From Syntrophorhabdus sp. PtaB.Bin047 (GTDB lineage Bacteria > Desulfobacterota > Syntrophorhabdia > Syntrophorhabdales > Syntrophorhabdaceae), in contig MVQP01000007.1 in the NCBI GenBank assembly GCA_002067235.1, forward strand, positions 1-62,047: a stretch of 62,047 nucleotides of DNA, read 5' to 3'. The notes under the pieces are model-generated. The model did no database searches. It saw only the letters and a program-made list of their open reading frames with translations, and had not been told where the DNA came from. Shown here one piece after another: positions 27,096-36,701 of the stretch. The stretch's first letter is position 1, and every line of letters begins with the position of its first letter. The position numbers were made by a program, and so were the translations under genes.

Positions 27096-27578
27096 ATGAA
27101 AGTCCTTACCTTTATCATATCCATCACCATCCTCGCACTGGCAACGACGGCTGCATACCGGTATCTGAAGCAGGACTGGCTGCTTTACAGAACGGCGGAG
27201 GACCTGTCCCGAAAGGGTTCCTGGCAGCAGGCGATCCCTATCGCTGACACTCTGGTGAGAAAAGGTTTTCGGACAAAAGACACTCTGAGACTCCTCGGAA
27301 GATCCTACGAGGGAACAGGCGATCTGACGATGGCCATCGAGGCCTTCAAGAAACTGGCAGCCGCAGATCCCGACGACGCCGGCGTGGAGCTTGAACTGGC
27401 CGGGCTGTATGACAGGCAGGGCGATCACGCGGGCGCGGCGGACATTTACCATGCCCTCCTCGCGAAGGAACCCGGAAACAGGGCCGTCGCCCTCAGCCTC
27501 GCCCGCGCGCTGACCGCCCTGGGGCGCTATGACGAGGCCATCCTGCGCTACAGGGCCATCCTGGGAGAGAAACCATGA
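27096..27578 (+). CDS. Membrane-anchored TPR protein
   Basis: A 160-residue protein. An N-terminal hydrophobic anchor (about residues 4-20, FIISITILALATTAA) is followed by tetratricopeptide-like repeats (SYEGTGDLTMAIEAFKKLAA, YDRQGDHAGAADIYHALLAK, ALGRYDEAILRYRAIL). It is the first gene behind the strong promoter. Its stop overlaps the next start as ATGA. It probably acts as a periplasmic or inner-membrane scaffold for the polysaccharide export machinery, by analogy with TPR partners in alginate and Pel systems; no direct homologue is recognised. Confidence 0.78.
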   Translation: MKVLTFIISITILALATTAAYRYLKQDWLLYRTAEDLSRKGSWQQAIPIADTLVRKGFRTKDTLRLLGRSYEGTGDLTMAIEAFKKLAAADPDDAGVELELAGLYDRQGDHAGAADIYHALLAKEPGNRAVALSLARALTALGRYDEAILRYRAILGEKP

Positions 27579-28210
27579 ACCGATCACCGGCCTGTCTCGC
27601 GGCAGTATGTTTTATCACGGCCCTTGCGCTCCTTGCGGGGCCCGGATCCCCCTTCGCCGGCCAAACCTCCGGACGGCCCGGTGCACCAACCGTCGCGGGC
27701 CAGGAGATCCCCGACTGGATGGCAAGATGGGAGCTTGCCCGGGTGCTCAGCTACGCGGGGCGATACGAAGAGTCCGTCACCGAATACAGTAAGCTTCTGA
27801 GGGAGAAGCCGGATCTCCCGAAAGCAAGGATCGAGCTGGCAAAGGTCCTTTTCCGGCAGAAGAAAGGCGCAGAGGCGCTTGGCGTCCTCGAGGTCGTCGA
27901 CGTCCGTCAGCTCGATGCCGATTCGGTGCTGCTCATGGCCGACCTCTACCGGGACCGCAGGTCATACGAGAGGGCCGCTGTGCTCTACAGGGAATACCTT
28001 GCGAAACGTCCCGGTGACAACCCGGCGAGGCTGAGGTTCGCGGAGATGCTGAGTTGGGAGAAGCGATACGATGAATCCCTCGCCGAATACCGGAAGATCC
28101 TCGCCGCGCTCCCGGGAGACGCGCAGGTGAGGAGAAAATATGCGATGGTCCTCATGTGGTCGAAGAGGTACGGAGAAGCCGCAACGGAACTGAGGAGAAC
28201 GCTGAAATAG
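27575..28210 (+). CDS. Periplasmic TPR protein
   Basis: A 211-residue protein with a Sec signal peptide (residues 1-28, hydrophobic AAVCFITALALLAG then cleavage near FAGQ). At least four TPR units follow, with YEESVTEYSKLL, YERAAVLYREYL and YDESLAEYRKIL helices. It overlaps the preceding gene by four bases and ends one base before the next. TPR proteins in this position commonly help assemble the outer-membrane pore. It could represent a duplication of the N-terminal repeats of the following protein, since the spacing and motifs are alike. Confidence 0.76.
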   Translation: MNRSPACLAAVCFITALALLAGPGSPFAGQTSGRPGAPTVAGQEIPDWMARWELARVLSYAGRYEESVTEYSKLLREKPDLPKARIELAKVLFRQKKGAEALGVLEVVDVRQLDADSVLLMADLYRDRRSYERAAVLYREYLAKRPGDNPARLRFAEMLSWEKRYDESLAEYRKILAALPGDAQVRRKYAMVLMWSKRYGEAATELRRTLK

Positions 28211-28211
28211 A

Positions 28212-30863
28212 ATGAAGAGGCTCGTTCTTCTATCGGTCCTCATGGTGACCCTGTTCACGGCAACACCGTGCAAGGCCGAACAAACTGCCACCATCGTGCC
28301 CCCCGAAGGCAGGGTGTCCGACAGGGAAGCCCGCCACGCCCTGGCGCGGATCCTCTCTTATGACGATGCCACGTTGAGAGAGTCCCTCGCGGAGTATCGC
28401 GCGCTGCTGGCGCTCGCCCCCGGTGATCCCGCCATTGAAATCGAAACGGCACAGGTCCTCCTGCGCTTGAGGATGGATACCGAAGCCGCCGCGCTCCTCC
28501 GCGGCCTCTACGAACGGAACCCCGGCGACAGCGCCGTCGCCGCATCCCTTGCCGATATCGAATGCAGCCGCGGCCATGCGGCCGCATGCAGGGACCTCTA
28601 TCTCGACGCGCTGCGGACGTCGGGCGGAAGGCCGGACATCACGCTCCGTTTTGCCGACAGGATGAACCTGTGGGGTGATTTCCTGCGGGCCCGGTCCCTC
28701 TACAGGAAGCATCTGGCCGTCAGCCCCGGCGACCGCGATGTGGCCCTCAGGCTCGCGATAACCCTTGCCAGCTCCGAGCGGTACGAGGAAGCGGAAGGTG
28801 TCTGCGGGTACCTCATGCTCTCCCGCAAGGACGCCGCCGTCCTTACAACCCTCGCCTCTATCAGGCTCCTCGCAAAGGACTTCCCCGCGGCAGAGGGATA
28901 CGCGCGTGAGGCCCTGTCGGCCGGGCCGGGTGACAGGGAAGCCTTGCGCGTCCTTGGAGAGGCCCTCATGGCTGAGGGCAGGTATCCTGAGGCCAGGGCG
29001 CTGTATGAGGGATCGATCGGTAGGCCCGATGAGGCAGCGGCGGCCCGTGTGAACATAGGCCGGACCTACCTCGGGGAAAAGAACGCCGCCGGGGCCCGGA
29101 AATATTTCGAAGAGGCCCTCGCGGCAGAGCCAGGGAACATACCCGCCCGTTTCTACGCGAACTGGCCGGACACGGTGCGGTCGGGCGCCTTAGCCTCGTC
29201 CATCGTGGATGATAAGACCCTTTCCGCCGCCGGTCTTTCCCGATGGGCGGATCTGTACCTCTCCCACGGCCTTTTCCCCGAGGCGATCTCCTGTCTGAAG
29301 GAGGCCCTTCGCCGCGACCCGGCTTTCTTTCCCGCCTCCATCTCCCTCGCTCAGGCCCTCGGCTCGGACAGGCAATACGAGGCTTCCATCAGGCTTTACA
29401 GGGACCTTGCCGCGCGGTTTCCCGACAGTTCGAAGATCCTCACCGGTCTCGCGCGGGTCCTCGCCTGGTCGAGGCGCTACGATGAGTCCATAACCCTTTA
29501 CCGGAAAATCATCGCACTCGATCCCATGAACCCCGTTCCCCGCAGGGAGATGGCCCGGACCGCCATGTGGGCCAAGCGGCCCGAACTTGCGATGGAAACC
29601 TATGACGCCGCCCTTTCCGCTCCCGGCGACGGCCCGATCCACCCGACAGAGAACGGTGAAGAAAAGATTGTCGACTCGCGGGTCAGGGAGCGCATCCGCC
29701 GATCGATCCTCCTCGAGAAGGAGGCGAAGAAGCTTGCGTACGACGGGCGTTTCGCCCGGTCCCTGCCTGTCTATGAAACCCTCGTCAGGGAGAACCCCGG
29801 CAACGAGGAGGCGCTGTTCGATGAAGCACAGGCTGCCTGCGCCCTGGGCCTTTGCGGCCGCGAGGCAAGGATCTACGAAAGGCTCCTCTCCATCGACCCT
29901 CTCCACTCCCTGGCGTCGGAGGCCGTCGAGAGACTTCGGTCCCGGGTCAATCCATCGGTGCGCTTCGATTATTCCTACTGGAATGAGGAAGGCAGGGGCG
30001 ATCTCGCCCGCATCACTCGAAACCGCTTCGACGTCACCGTCGACGTGCCCGTCGGGTGCCAGTATCATTTCTTCCTCAAGGGTCACCGCTGGCTGGACAC
30101 GCCCAACTTCGACCACGCGACCTACGGCGCCGGCGGTGTCTCCGTCGGCTTCGCCGGCGTCTTCAGCCCCTTCGCGAGGGCGGAAGGATCCTGGACCCGC
30201 AAGAGGTACGACTCTGGCACTCTTTCCGACAGGGACACGGGCCACGGGACGGTCTGGTTCAATCTTGATGACCGGGTGCGCCTCGGCGCCGGGTACGCCC
30301 GCACGGATGAGATATATAACTACTTCGGCATCGTTCAGGGCACACAGGCGGACCGTATCTTCATCGCCTTCCAAAGCGATATCACCCGTAAGCTCGATGT
30401 AAGCGGCAGAGCGGAGTACACAGGCTACAACGACTCCAACAGCGGCAGCCTCCTCAGCCTCGCGTCCGGGTATGCCCTGACCGACCACCCTCGCATTTTC
30501 AAGGTGGCCGCCTCCGGAGAGATGCGTAATACACGCCACGGCAACGAATACGTCTACAGAAACGGGGAGCTCATCGACATAATCCATCCCTACTGGGCCC
30601 CCCGGGATTACCTCGCAGGCAGCGTCATCCTCGAATGGCGGCATGACCTCTCGAAGACCTTCATCTGCGGTGCCGAACAGCATTACTACGATCTCAAGGC
30701 GTCCTTCGGCACGGACTCAGAGAACAATCCCTACGCGAAGATCGAGGGTGAATGGAGCTGGGAGTTCCTGAAACACTGGCTTGTCGGCATAAAGGGCCTC
30801 CTCCAAACGTCCCCGAAATGGGACGCCACGGGGGCATGGGCATGGCTGAGGTACCGGTTCTGA
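28212..30863 (+). CDS. TPR plus outer-membrane beta-barrel exopolysaccharide exporter (PgaA/BcsC-like)
   Basis: An 883-residue protein with a signal peptide (MKRLVLLSVLMVTLFTATPCKA). Residues about 40-575 are a long TPR superhelix. Residues about 578-883 alternate aromatic and polar residues, as in an outer-membrane barrel, and end in a terminal Phe after WAWLRYR, the usual Bam-recognition ending. The plan and size match PgaA (PNAG porin) and BcsC (cellulose). About 300 residues of barrel suit a 16-strand pore. It sits one base from the glycosyltransferase gene. The transported polymer is unknown. Confidence 0.86.
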   Translation: MKRLVLLSVLMVTLFTATPCKAEQTATIVPPEGRVSDREARHALARILSYDDATLRESLAEYRALLALAPGDPAIEIETAQVLLRLRMDTEAAALLRGLYERNPGDSAVAASLADIECSRGHAAACRDLYLDALRTSGGRPDITLRFADRMNLWGDFLRARSLYRKHLAVSPGDRDVALRLAITLASSERYEEAEGVCGYLMLSRKDAAVLTTLASIRLLAKDFPAAEGYAREALSAGPGDREALRVLGEALMAEGRYPEARALYEGSIGRPDEAAAARVNIGRTYLGEKNAAGARKYFEEALAAEPGNIPARFYANWPDTVRSGALASSIVDDKTLSAAGLSRWADLYLSHGLFPEAISCLKEALRRDPAFFPASISLAQALGSDRQYEASIRLYRDLAARFPDSSKILTGLARVLAWSRRYDESITLYRKIIALDPMNPVPRREMARTAMWAKRPELAMETYDAALSAPGDGPIHPTENGEEKIVDSRVRERIRRSILLEKEAKKLAYDGRFARSLPVYETLVRENPGNEEALFDEAQAACALGLCGREARIYERLLSIDPLHSLASEAVERLRSRVNPSVRFDYSYWNEEGRGDLARITRNRFDVTVDVPVGCQYHFFLKGHRWLDTPNFDHATYGAGGVSVGFAGVFSPFARAEGSWTRKRYDSGTLSDRDTGHGTVWFNLDDRVRLGAGYARTDEIYNYFGIVQGTQADRIFIAFQSDITRKLDVSGRAEYTGYNDSNSGSLLSLASGYALTDHPRIFKVAASGEMRNTRHGNEYVYRNGELIDIIHPYWAPRDYLAGSVILEWRHDLSKTFICGAEQHYYDLKASFGTDSENNPYAKIEGEWSWEFLKHWLVGIKGLLQTSPKWDATGAWAWLRYRF

Positions 30864-30864
30864 A

Positions 30865-32526
30865 ATGACGGAGAAACGTCCTGCATCCTCAAGATTTGTC
30901 CTCGTCATGGCGGCGCCCGTCGCCGCGATGGCCTTCGCCGCCGTCTACCTCATCGTGCGCGTCATTCTCTTCATGATAACCGATCACGTGTGGTACGAGA
31001 AGGCGCTCGCGTTCCTGCTGCTCATGGCCGAGATATTCATCCTCGTCCATGGCATCGGGTATTTCCTTGAGATCCTCTCGGTGGCGTGGACCCGCGGGGA
31101 GTTCGCCCGAAAGGAGCTCCCCGTGGAATCCCTGTCATCCTATCCGCCCGTGGCCATAGTCATGCCCTCCTACAAGGAGCCCCTCGAGGTGGTCAAGAAC
31201 TCTCTCATCACCTTCTACAACCTCTCGTATCCCAACAAGTACATCTACTTTCTCGATGATACCCGCTATGACGTATCCTGGGACACCGCCGAGAACATGG
31301 AGGCCTACAAAAGGTCCATCGAAGAGCTTTGCCAGTACGTGGGCGTCGACCTCTTCCGCAGGAAATGGCACGGGGCGAAGGCAGGGATCATCAACGATTT
31401 CATGGAATACCTCGACGGACAGGCGAGAGAGGGGTTCACATTCTACAACTATTCCAGAAAGGTCAAGAGAGAGACCGAGCGATACATGGTCGTCTTCGAC
31501 GCCGACTCCAATCCGTTCCCGGATTTCCTCGAGCCCCTCGTCGCCCGGATGGAGGACAGCCCCGAGCTGGCCTTTATCCAGACGCCGCAGTACTACATCA
31601 ATTTCGATTCCAACCGCATCGCCCGCGCCGCCGGACTGCAGCAGACCGTCTTCTACGAATACATATGCGAGGGCAAGGCGTCCAAGGACGCCACCTTCTG
31701 CTGCGGCACCAATGTCCTTTTCCGTCGTGAGGCCTTGAAGAGCGTCGGCGGATTCGACGAGTCCTCCGTTACCGAGGATTTTGCCACTTCACTCCAGTTC
31801 CATCTCAACAAATGGAAGACGACCTACATAAACAGGGTACGCACCTTTCAGATAGGCCCGGAGGACCTGGGGGGCTATTTCAAGCAGCAATTCAGGTGGT
31901 CCCTGGGGACGATAGGGCTCCTGAGGAAGGTCGTAACGACCTTCATCCGCAGACCCCGGGCCCTCACGCTCCTTCAGTGGTGGGAATACTTCCTGTCGAG
32001 CACGTGGTATTTCATCGGTTTTGTCTTCTTCATCATGATGATATGCCCTCCCATCTATCTCTTTTTCAATGTTCCCGTATATTTCGCGCGGCCCGATTTC
32101 TACTTTCTCATCTTCGTCCCCTACATCGTCATTACCCTCACCACCTTTTATTGGACCCTGAAACAGCGCAGCTACACGATCCGCGACCTCATGTCCGGTC
32201 AGCTCCTGACCTTTATCACCTTCCCTGTCTTCATGAAGTCGAGCGTCCTCGCCCTCATGGGTTTCAAAGGGACCTTCGGCATCACGCCGAAAGGAACGAG
32301 CCGGGCCTTGCCCCTTCGGGCGATGTGGCCCCAGCTCCTCCTCTGGGCCATATGCCTTTGCGGGGCGGTGTGGGGGGTGAACAGGCTCATATACGAAAGG
32401 GAACCCTTCGCGGGGATACTGGTCAACGTCTTCTGGTGCCTCTATCATGCCGCCATACTCTCGTCGATATTCTACTTCAACGCACCTGTGGAGCTGCCCG
32501 GGGAAGCGGGAGAGGAGGGTGTATGA
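30865..32526 (+). CDS. Processive family 2 glycosyltransferase (exopolysaccharide synthase)
   Basis: A membrane synthase of 553 residues, BcsA/PgaC-like. Two N-terminal transmembrane helices (about 15-35 and 45-67) precede the GT-A domain, with several more following from about residue 370. Catalytic motifs are complete: Asp131-Asp132 in FLDDTRYD, DAD at 212-214, TED at 303-305 and QxxRW at 341-345 (QQFRW). These define a processive synthase that couples polymerisation to export. No PilZ domain is fused, but a separate PilZ protein is encoded 4 kb downstream. Substrate (glucose, GlcNAc, mannose or other) cannot be read from these motifs. Confidence 0.9.
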   Translation: MTEKRPASSRFVLVMAAPVAAMAFAAVYLIVRVILFMITDHVWYEKALAFLLLMAEIFILVHGIGYFLEILSVAWTRGEFARKELPVESLSSYPPVAIVMPSYKEPLEVVKNSLITFYNLSYPNKYIYFLDDTRYDVSWDTAENMEAYKRSIEELCQYVGVDLFRRKWHGAKAGIINDFMEYLDGQAREGFTFYNYSRKVKRETERYMVVFDADSNPFPDFLEPLVARMEDSPELAFIQTPQYYINFDSNRIARAAGLQQTVFYEYICEGKASKDATFCCGTNVLFRREALKSVGGFDESSVTEDFATSLQFHLNKWKTTYINRVRTFQIGPEDLGGYFKQQFRWSLGTIGLLRKVVTTFIRRPRALTLLQWWEYFLSSTWYFIGFVFFIMMICPPIYLFFNVPVYFARPDFYFLIFVPYIVITLTTFYWTLKQRSYTIRDLMSGQLLTFITFPVFMKSSVLALMGFKGTFGITPKGTSRALPLRAMWPQLLLWAICLCGAVWGVNRLIYEREPFAGILVNVFWCLYHAAILSSIFYFNAPVELPGEAGEEGV

Positions 32527-33578
32527 GATCGCGCGGGACTTTTTCCCTTCTCCTTGTCATTGCGGCGGTCTTTCTCGCGTCGTCCTGCGGAACGTCGGGA
32601 GCGGGGCCTTCGCTGTGGGGCTTTGCCCTCGACGGGTATCCCGTAACCCCCGGAAGGATCGCGGGCGTCAAGGCGGCAACCGGCCTGCATCCGGACATTA
32701 TCGTCTTCTTTCTCCAGTGGCCACCGGTCGAAGACCCGTCCGGCGGTGAATTCCCCCTCGAAAGCCTCGAAGCCATCACGGCGAGCGGCGCCCTGCCCTG
32801 CATTACCTGGGAGCCAATGTACCTGAAGGGTGACAGGGAGGTCGCCATCTCCCATGCCGACGTGCTTGGCGGCCGGTACGACGGCTACATAAAGCGGTTC
32901 GCGGAAAAGGCCCGCTTCTGGAAGAAGCCGCTGCTCATGCGCTTCGCCCATGAAATGAACCTCAAGCGGTATCACTGGGGCACGGTGGAGAATGAATACG
33001 GCCCGGAAAGCCCTGTCGTTTACCGGAAGATGTACCGTCATGTCGTCGAGGTATTCAAACGGGCCGGCGCCGGTAACGTCCTGTGGGTATTCTGCCCGAA
33101 CGCGGAGGCCGTCCCGAACAGGACCCACGACCCGTCCGCGTCCTGGAATGTCCTGTCCGCTTACTACCCGGGAGATGACTATGTCGACGTCCTCGGCGTG
33201 GACGGGTACAACTGGGGGACATCCAGGAAGAAGGACATACACGGATGGGAGAGCCACTGGAAGTCATTCCGAGAGATCTTTGAGGCACCCGTTGCGGAGC
33301 TTAAAGGCCTGAGTTCCGCCGCTTCGCGAAAACCTCTTGTCGTCTTCGAGACCGCCACCGTCGGCACCGGCGGGAACAAGAGCGAATGGATCCGGGATGC
33401 AATGTCGGCCGCCGGCAACTTGGGCGTCGAGGGCATCGTCTGGTTCCAGTCCGACAAGGAGGTCGACTGGCGTATCGAGAGCGGCTCCGATGGAAGCCAC
33501 GTTCCCGCGGTGGAGGGTCAATTGCGCGCCGGGCATGGCCGTCTCAAAGAGCTTCTTGAGAAAGGAGAACGGCCGTAA
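32523..33578 (+). CDS. GH26-like glycoside hydrolase lipoprotein
   Basis: A 351-residue envelope lipoprotein; the lipobox LASSC follows a hydrophobic stretch. The start is the ATG overlapping the synthase stop (ATGA). A long upstream open frame in this phase is an artefact. The mature part is a TIM-barrel resembling family 26 beta-mannanases. The probable acid/base is Glu144 in MRFAHEMN, and the probable nucleophile is Glu276 in VVFETATVG. In synthase-dependent systems a linked hydrolase (BcsZ, PelA, PgaB) trims or clears the polymer; this enzyme takes that position. Its presence hints at a mannan- or glucan-type beta-linked polymer. Confidence 0.82.
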   Translation: MRSRGTFSLLLVIAAVFLASSCGTSGAGPSLWGFALDGYPVTPGRIAGVKAATGLHPDIIVFFLQWPPVEDPSGGEFPLESLEAITASGALPCITWEPMYLKGDREVAISHADVLGGRYDGYIKRFAEKARFWKKPLLMRFAHEMNLKRYHWGTVENEYGPESPVVYRKMYRHVVEVFKRAGAGNVLWVFCPNAEAVPNRTHDPSASWNVLSAYYPGDDYVDVLGVDGYNWGTSRKKDIHGWESHWKSFREIFEAPVAELKGLSSAASRKPLVVFETATVGTGGNKSEWIRDAMSAAGNLGVEGIVWFQSDKEVDWRIESGSDGSHVPAVEGQLRAGHGRLKELLEKGERP

Positions 33579-36500
33579 TGCGCGGGTTCAGCCTGAAGAC
33601 GAAGATGGCCACCGTGGTCTCCGTGTTGTTCCTCATCATCTTCGCGGCGGGCGCCTTCATGTTCGAACGCGTCTTCGAGGAGCATTTCAAGAAGACCATA
33701 GCGGACCAGCAGTTCGAGCTCGTCTCAAAGATAGCCTACGACGTGGACCTCAGCATCCACGAGGCCCTGAAGGTGCTCATCGATGTCTCGAAGCTCATCC
33801 CCACCACGGAGATCAACAGCTATCCCGCCACGCAGAAACACCTTGAGAAGATAACGGAGACCCGTTTCTTCCTCAAAGGGTATTTCGACCACGGCATTGT
33901 CCTCTATTCAAAGACTGGAAGGGTGATCGGCCAGATACCCTACTCCCCCGAACGATCCGGAAAAGACTTCTCCGACAGGGAGTATTTCCAGTACACGATG
34001 AGGACAAGGGGGCCGTACATCTCGAAGCCCTTCAAGTCGATCAAGGCGCCATATGACCCCATAGTCATGTTCTCCGTCCCCGTCTTCGGCAAGGACGGGG
34101 AGATAGCTGCCGTACTGGGTGGCGCCGTGTCCCTTCTCAAGGATGTCACCTTCGGAGGCATAGCCGGCATCAGGATAGGCAGGACGGGCTACCTTTACCT
34201 TTTTAACACGGACCGCACGATCATCGTCCATCCCGACAAGACCCGGATACTCAAGCAGGACCTTCCCCGGGGCGCAAACCGTCTTTTTGACGCGGCCATC
34301 GAGAACTGGTTCGAGGGAAGCGGAGAGACCAGGTCCTCGAAGGACGTGCCGGGCATAGCGACCTTCAAGCGCTTTCGGAACACCGACTGGATACTGGCGG
34401 CGCACTACCCCATCAGGGACGCCTACGCCCCCATCTACAGGGAGCGGTGGTACATTGTGGCATACACTGCCATCGGCATCGCTCTTTGCGTCCTCATCAT
34501 CCTCATCGTGATGCGCAGGAACCTGTCGCCACTATCGGAGCTCGCCTCGCAGGCTGAAGGGATAGGGAGGACGGAAGACCCCCTCGGCGCCGTCCACGTT
34601 GACGCCGGGGGAGAGATAGGGGCCCTCGCCTCCTCCTTCAATGCCATGCTCGAACGCCTCGCTGACAGGGAGGCCTCGCTGAAGGAAACCATGGAGGAGC
34701 TCCGCAAGCTGCACAATGCCGTCGAACACAGCTCCGCCGTCGTTGTCATCACCGACAGTCAGGGGAACATCGAGTACGTCAACCCGAAGTTCGTCGAGGT
34801 CACGGGCTATGAAAGGAGCGAGGTCTCGGGAAAGACACCGCGTATCCTGAAATCGGGGGAGCTACCGCGGGAGGTCTACGATAGACTCTGGGCGACCATC
34901 ACCACCGGCGAGGAATGGCAGGGTGTCTTTCACAACAGGAAGAAGAACGGGGAGCTTTACTGGGCCGCGGCGTCCATCTCTCCTCTCAAGGACGCGACAG
35001 GCAACATCACGCATTTTGTCGGGGTCCAGGAGGACATCACCGCCGTGAAGCTCTTCGAGCAGGAGCTAAAGAGCGCCAAGGAAGCCGCCGAGACGGCCAA
35101 CCAGGCCAAGAGCGATTTCCTTGCCAGTATGAGCCATGAGATACGGACTCCCATGAACGCCATCATCGGCATGGCCGAGTTGCTTCTGGAAGGGCCTCTC
35201 GACGAAGAGCAGAGAAGGTATGTCACAACATTGTGCAATGCCGGGGACAACCTCCTCAACATCATCAACGACATACTGGATATATCGAAGATCGAGGCGG
35301 GCTACCTGGAGCTTCACGAGACCGTCTTCGATGTCAGGGAGCTCGTCGATGCCGTCTGTGACACCATGGCGATACGCGTCCGGGAAAAAGGCATCACTCT
35401 CGACTGCAGGATAGGGGCCGATGTGCCGGGCCGGCTCATGGGCGATGCGGGGCGGCTGAGGCAGGTCCTCCTGAACCTCGTCGGCAACGCCGTGAAGTTC
35501 ACCGAGGAGGGCGGCATAACGATCACCGTCGAACGCGACGGAGCGAGCGGCGCGAACACCGTTCTCGCCTTCTCCATCAGTGACACGGGCATCGGCATAC
35601 CTGAAGATAAGATCCCTCAAATATTCGAGAAATTCACCCAGGCCGACTCGTCGACGACACGGAAATACGGCGGCACCGGTCTGGGATTGACCATATCCCG
35701 GCGTCTCGTGGAGCTCATGGGAGGCCGCATATGGGTGACGAGCACCGTCGGCACGGGCAGCACCTTCTGTTTCACGACACTTCTCGCCCCCGCGGCGGAT
35801 GACGCAGATACCAGCGCGCCCAAAGAGGACACCCTGGCGGCACCCGGGGTCATTCCGGAAACAAGGTCACTTGCCATACTCCTCGTCGATGACTCGGAGG
35901 ACAACAGGCTGCTCATACAGTCCTTCCTCAAGAACACGCCCTTCAAGGTCGACGCTGCACGGGACGGGCGCGAAGCCGTGGACATGTTCACCGCATCGGC
36001 TTACGACATCGTCCTCATGGACATACAGATGCCCGTCATGGACGGCTACGAGGCCACGCGGCAGATACGGCAGTGGGAGCTGTCTCGGGGCCGCAGGGCG
36101 ACGCCCATTCTGGCGCTCACCGCATATGCCCTGGAAGAGGAGATACGAAAAAGCTATGAGGCGGGCTGCGTCGGCCATCTCACCAAGCCCGTCAGCAAGT
36201 CCGCGCTTATCGAGGCCATCAAGGCGCATGCGAAAGACATCCCCGCAGTGGAAGAGACTGTTGCGGCAGGCAGGGCAAACGACGAGACACCCCTTGCGAC
36301 CGTCGTGAAGATAGACAGGGACCTCGCGGACCTCATACCCGGATACCTGGAAAAAAGACATGCAGACGTGGCATCCATACGGGAGGCGGCCGGGAAGAAC
36401 GACTTCGAGATGATACGGGTCCTCGGCCACACTATGAAAGGCAGCGGCGGCGGCTACGGTTTCGACCGCATCACCGAGATAGGCCGCGAATTAGAAGAAG

Positions 36501-36589
36501 CCGCAAAAACCGGCGACAAGGAAAAATGCCTGCAACACGCCAATGAACTTGCCGATTACCTCGCCCACCTCACAATCGCATACCAATAG
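33578..36589 (+). CDS. Hybrid histidine kinase (dCache-HAMP-PAS-HisKA-HATPase-REC-Hpt)
   Basis: A 1003-residue membrane sensor. Order: transmembrane helix (about 9-28), periplasmic double Cache domain (about 38-280), second helix (about 291-313), HAMP (314-366), PAS (378-495), HisKA with His520 in SMSHEIRTP, HATPase with [17 protein letters not shown] with Asp815 in [11 protein letters not shown], and Hpt with His951 in [11 protein letters not shown] full His-Asp-His phosphorelay can run within the protein and then pass to a separate regulator. Its start is coupled to the hydrolase stop (TAATG), so it is part of the exopolysaccharide operon. Candidate partners are the REC-PP2C protein and the NarL-type regulator nearby. 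Confidence 0.93.
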   Translation: MRGFSLKTKMATVVSVLFLIIFAAGAFMFERVFEEHFKKTIADQQFELVSKIAYDVDLSIHEALKVLIDVSKLIPTTEINSYPATQKHLEKITETRFFLKGYFDHGIVLYSKTGRVIGQIPYSPERSGKDFSDREYFQYTMRTRGPYISKPFKSIKAPYDPIVMFSVPVFGKDGEIAAVLGGAVSLLKDVTFGGIAGIRIGRTGYLYLFNTDRTIIVHPDKTRILKQDLPRGANRLFDAAIENWFEGSGETRSSKDVPGIATFKRFRNTDWILAAHYPIRDAYAPIYRERWYIVAYTAIGIALCVLIILIVMRRNLSPLSELASQAEGIGRTEDPLGAVHVDAGGEIGALASSFNAMLERLADREASLKETMEELRKLHNAVEHSSAVVVITDSQGNIEYVNPKFVEVTGYERSEVSGKTPRILKSGELPREVYDRLWATITTGEEWQGVFHNRKKNGELYWAAASISPLKDATGNITHFVGVQEDITAVKLFEQELKSAKEAAETANQAKSDFLASMSHEIRTPMNAIIGMAELLLEGPLDEEQRRYVTTLCNAGDNLLNIINDILDISKIEAGYLELHETVFDVRELVDAVCDTMAIRVREKGITLDCRIGADVPGRLMGDAGRLRQVLLNLVGNAVKFTEEGGITITVERDGASGANTVLAFSISDTGIGIPEDKIPQIFEKFTQADSSTTRKYGGTGLGLTISRRLVELMGGRIWVTSTVGTGSTFCFTTLLAPAADDADTSAPKEDTLAAPGVIPETRSLAILLVDDSEDNRLLIQSFLKNTPFKVDAARDGREAVDMFTASAYDIVLMDIQMPVMDGYEATRQIRQWELSRGRRATPILALTAYALEEEIRKSYEAGCVGHLTKPVSKSALIEAIKAHAKDIPAVEETVAAGRANDETPLATVVKIDRDLADLIPGYLEKRHADVASIREAAGKNDFEMIRVLGHTMKGSGGGYGFDRITEIGRELEEAAKTGDKEKCLQHANELADYLAHLTIAYQ

Positions 36590-36610
36590 TATCAAAACCC
36601 CCTTTCGCAC

Positions 36611-36684
36611 GTCCTATAGGTCCTACGCGTCCTATAGGTCCCATATGTCGTATAGGTCCTATCGGAATCCTAATTGGTCCTATC
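36611..36684. repeat. 18-base tandem repeats of the GTCCTATAGG family
   Basis: Three 18-base units (36611-36628, 36629-36646, 36647-36664) begin GTCCTATAGGTCC or a close variant. They are followed by a degenerate copy. Each unit holds a palindromic CCTATAGG core and a 9-base half-period. They lie between the convergent kinase and PilZ genes. The same family precedes pdxA at 49413-49484. Confidence 0.85.
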
Positions 36685-36701
36685 AGAATAGAGCCCGCTT
36701 C

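Noticed and set aside
31812..32522. The long N-terminal extension in phase with the GH26-like lipoprotein
   Set aside because: It overlaps the well-supported GT2 synthase in another frame. The lipoprotein signal and ATGA overlap place the real start at 32523.
36611..36684. A CRISPR array
   Set aside because: Units are only 18 bases, contiguous and degenerate, with no spacers and no cas genes nearby.
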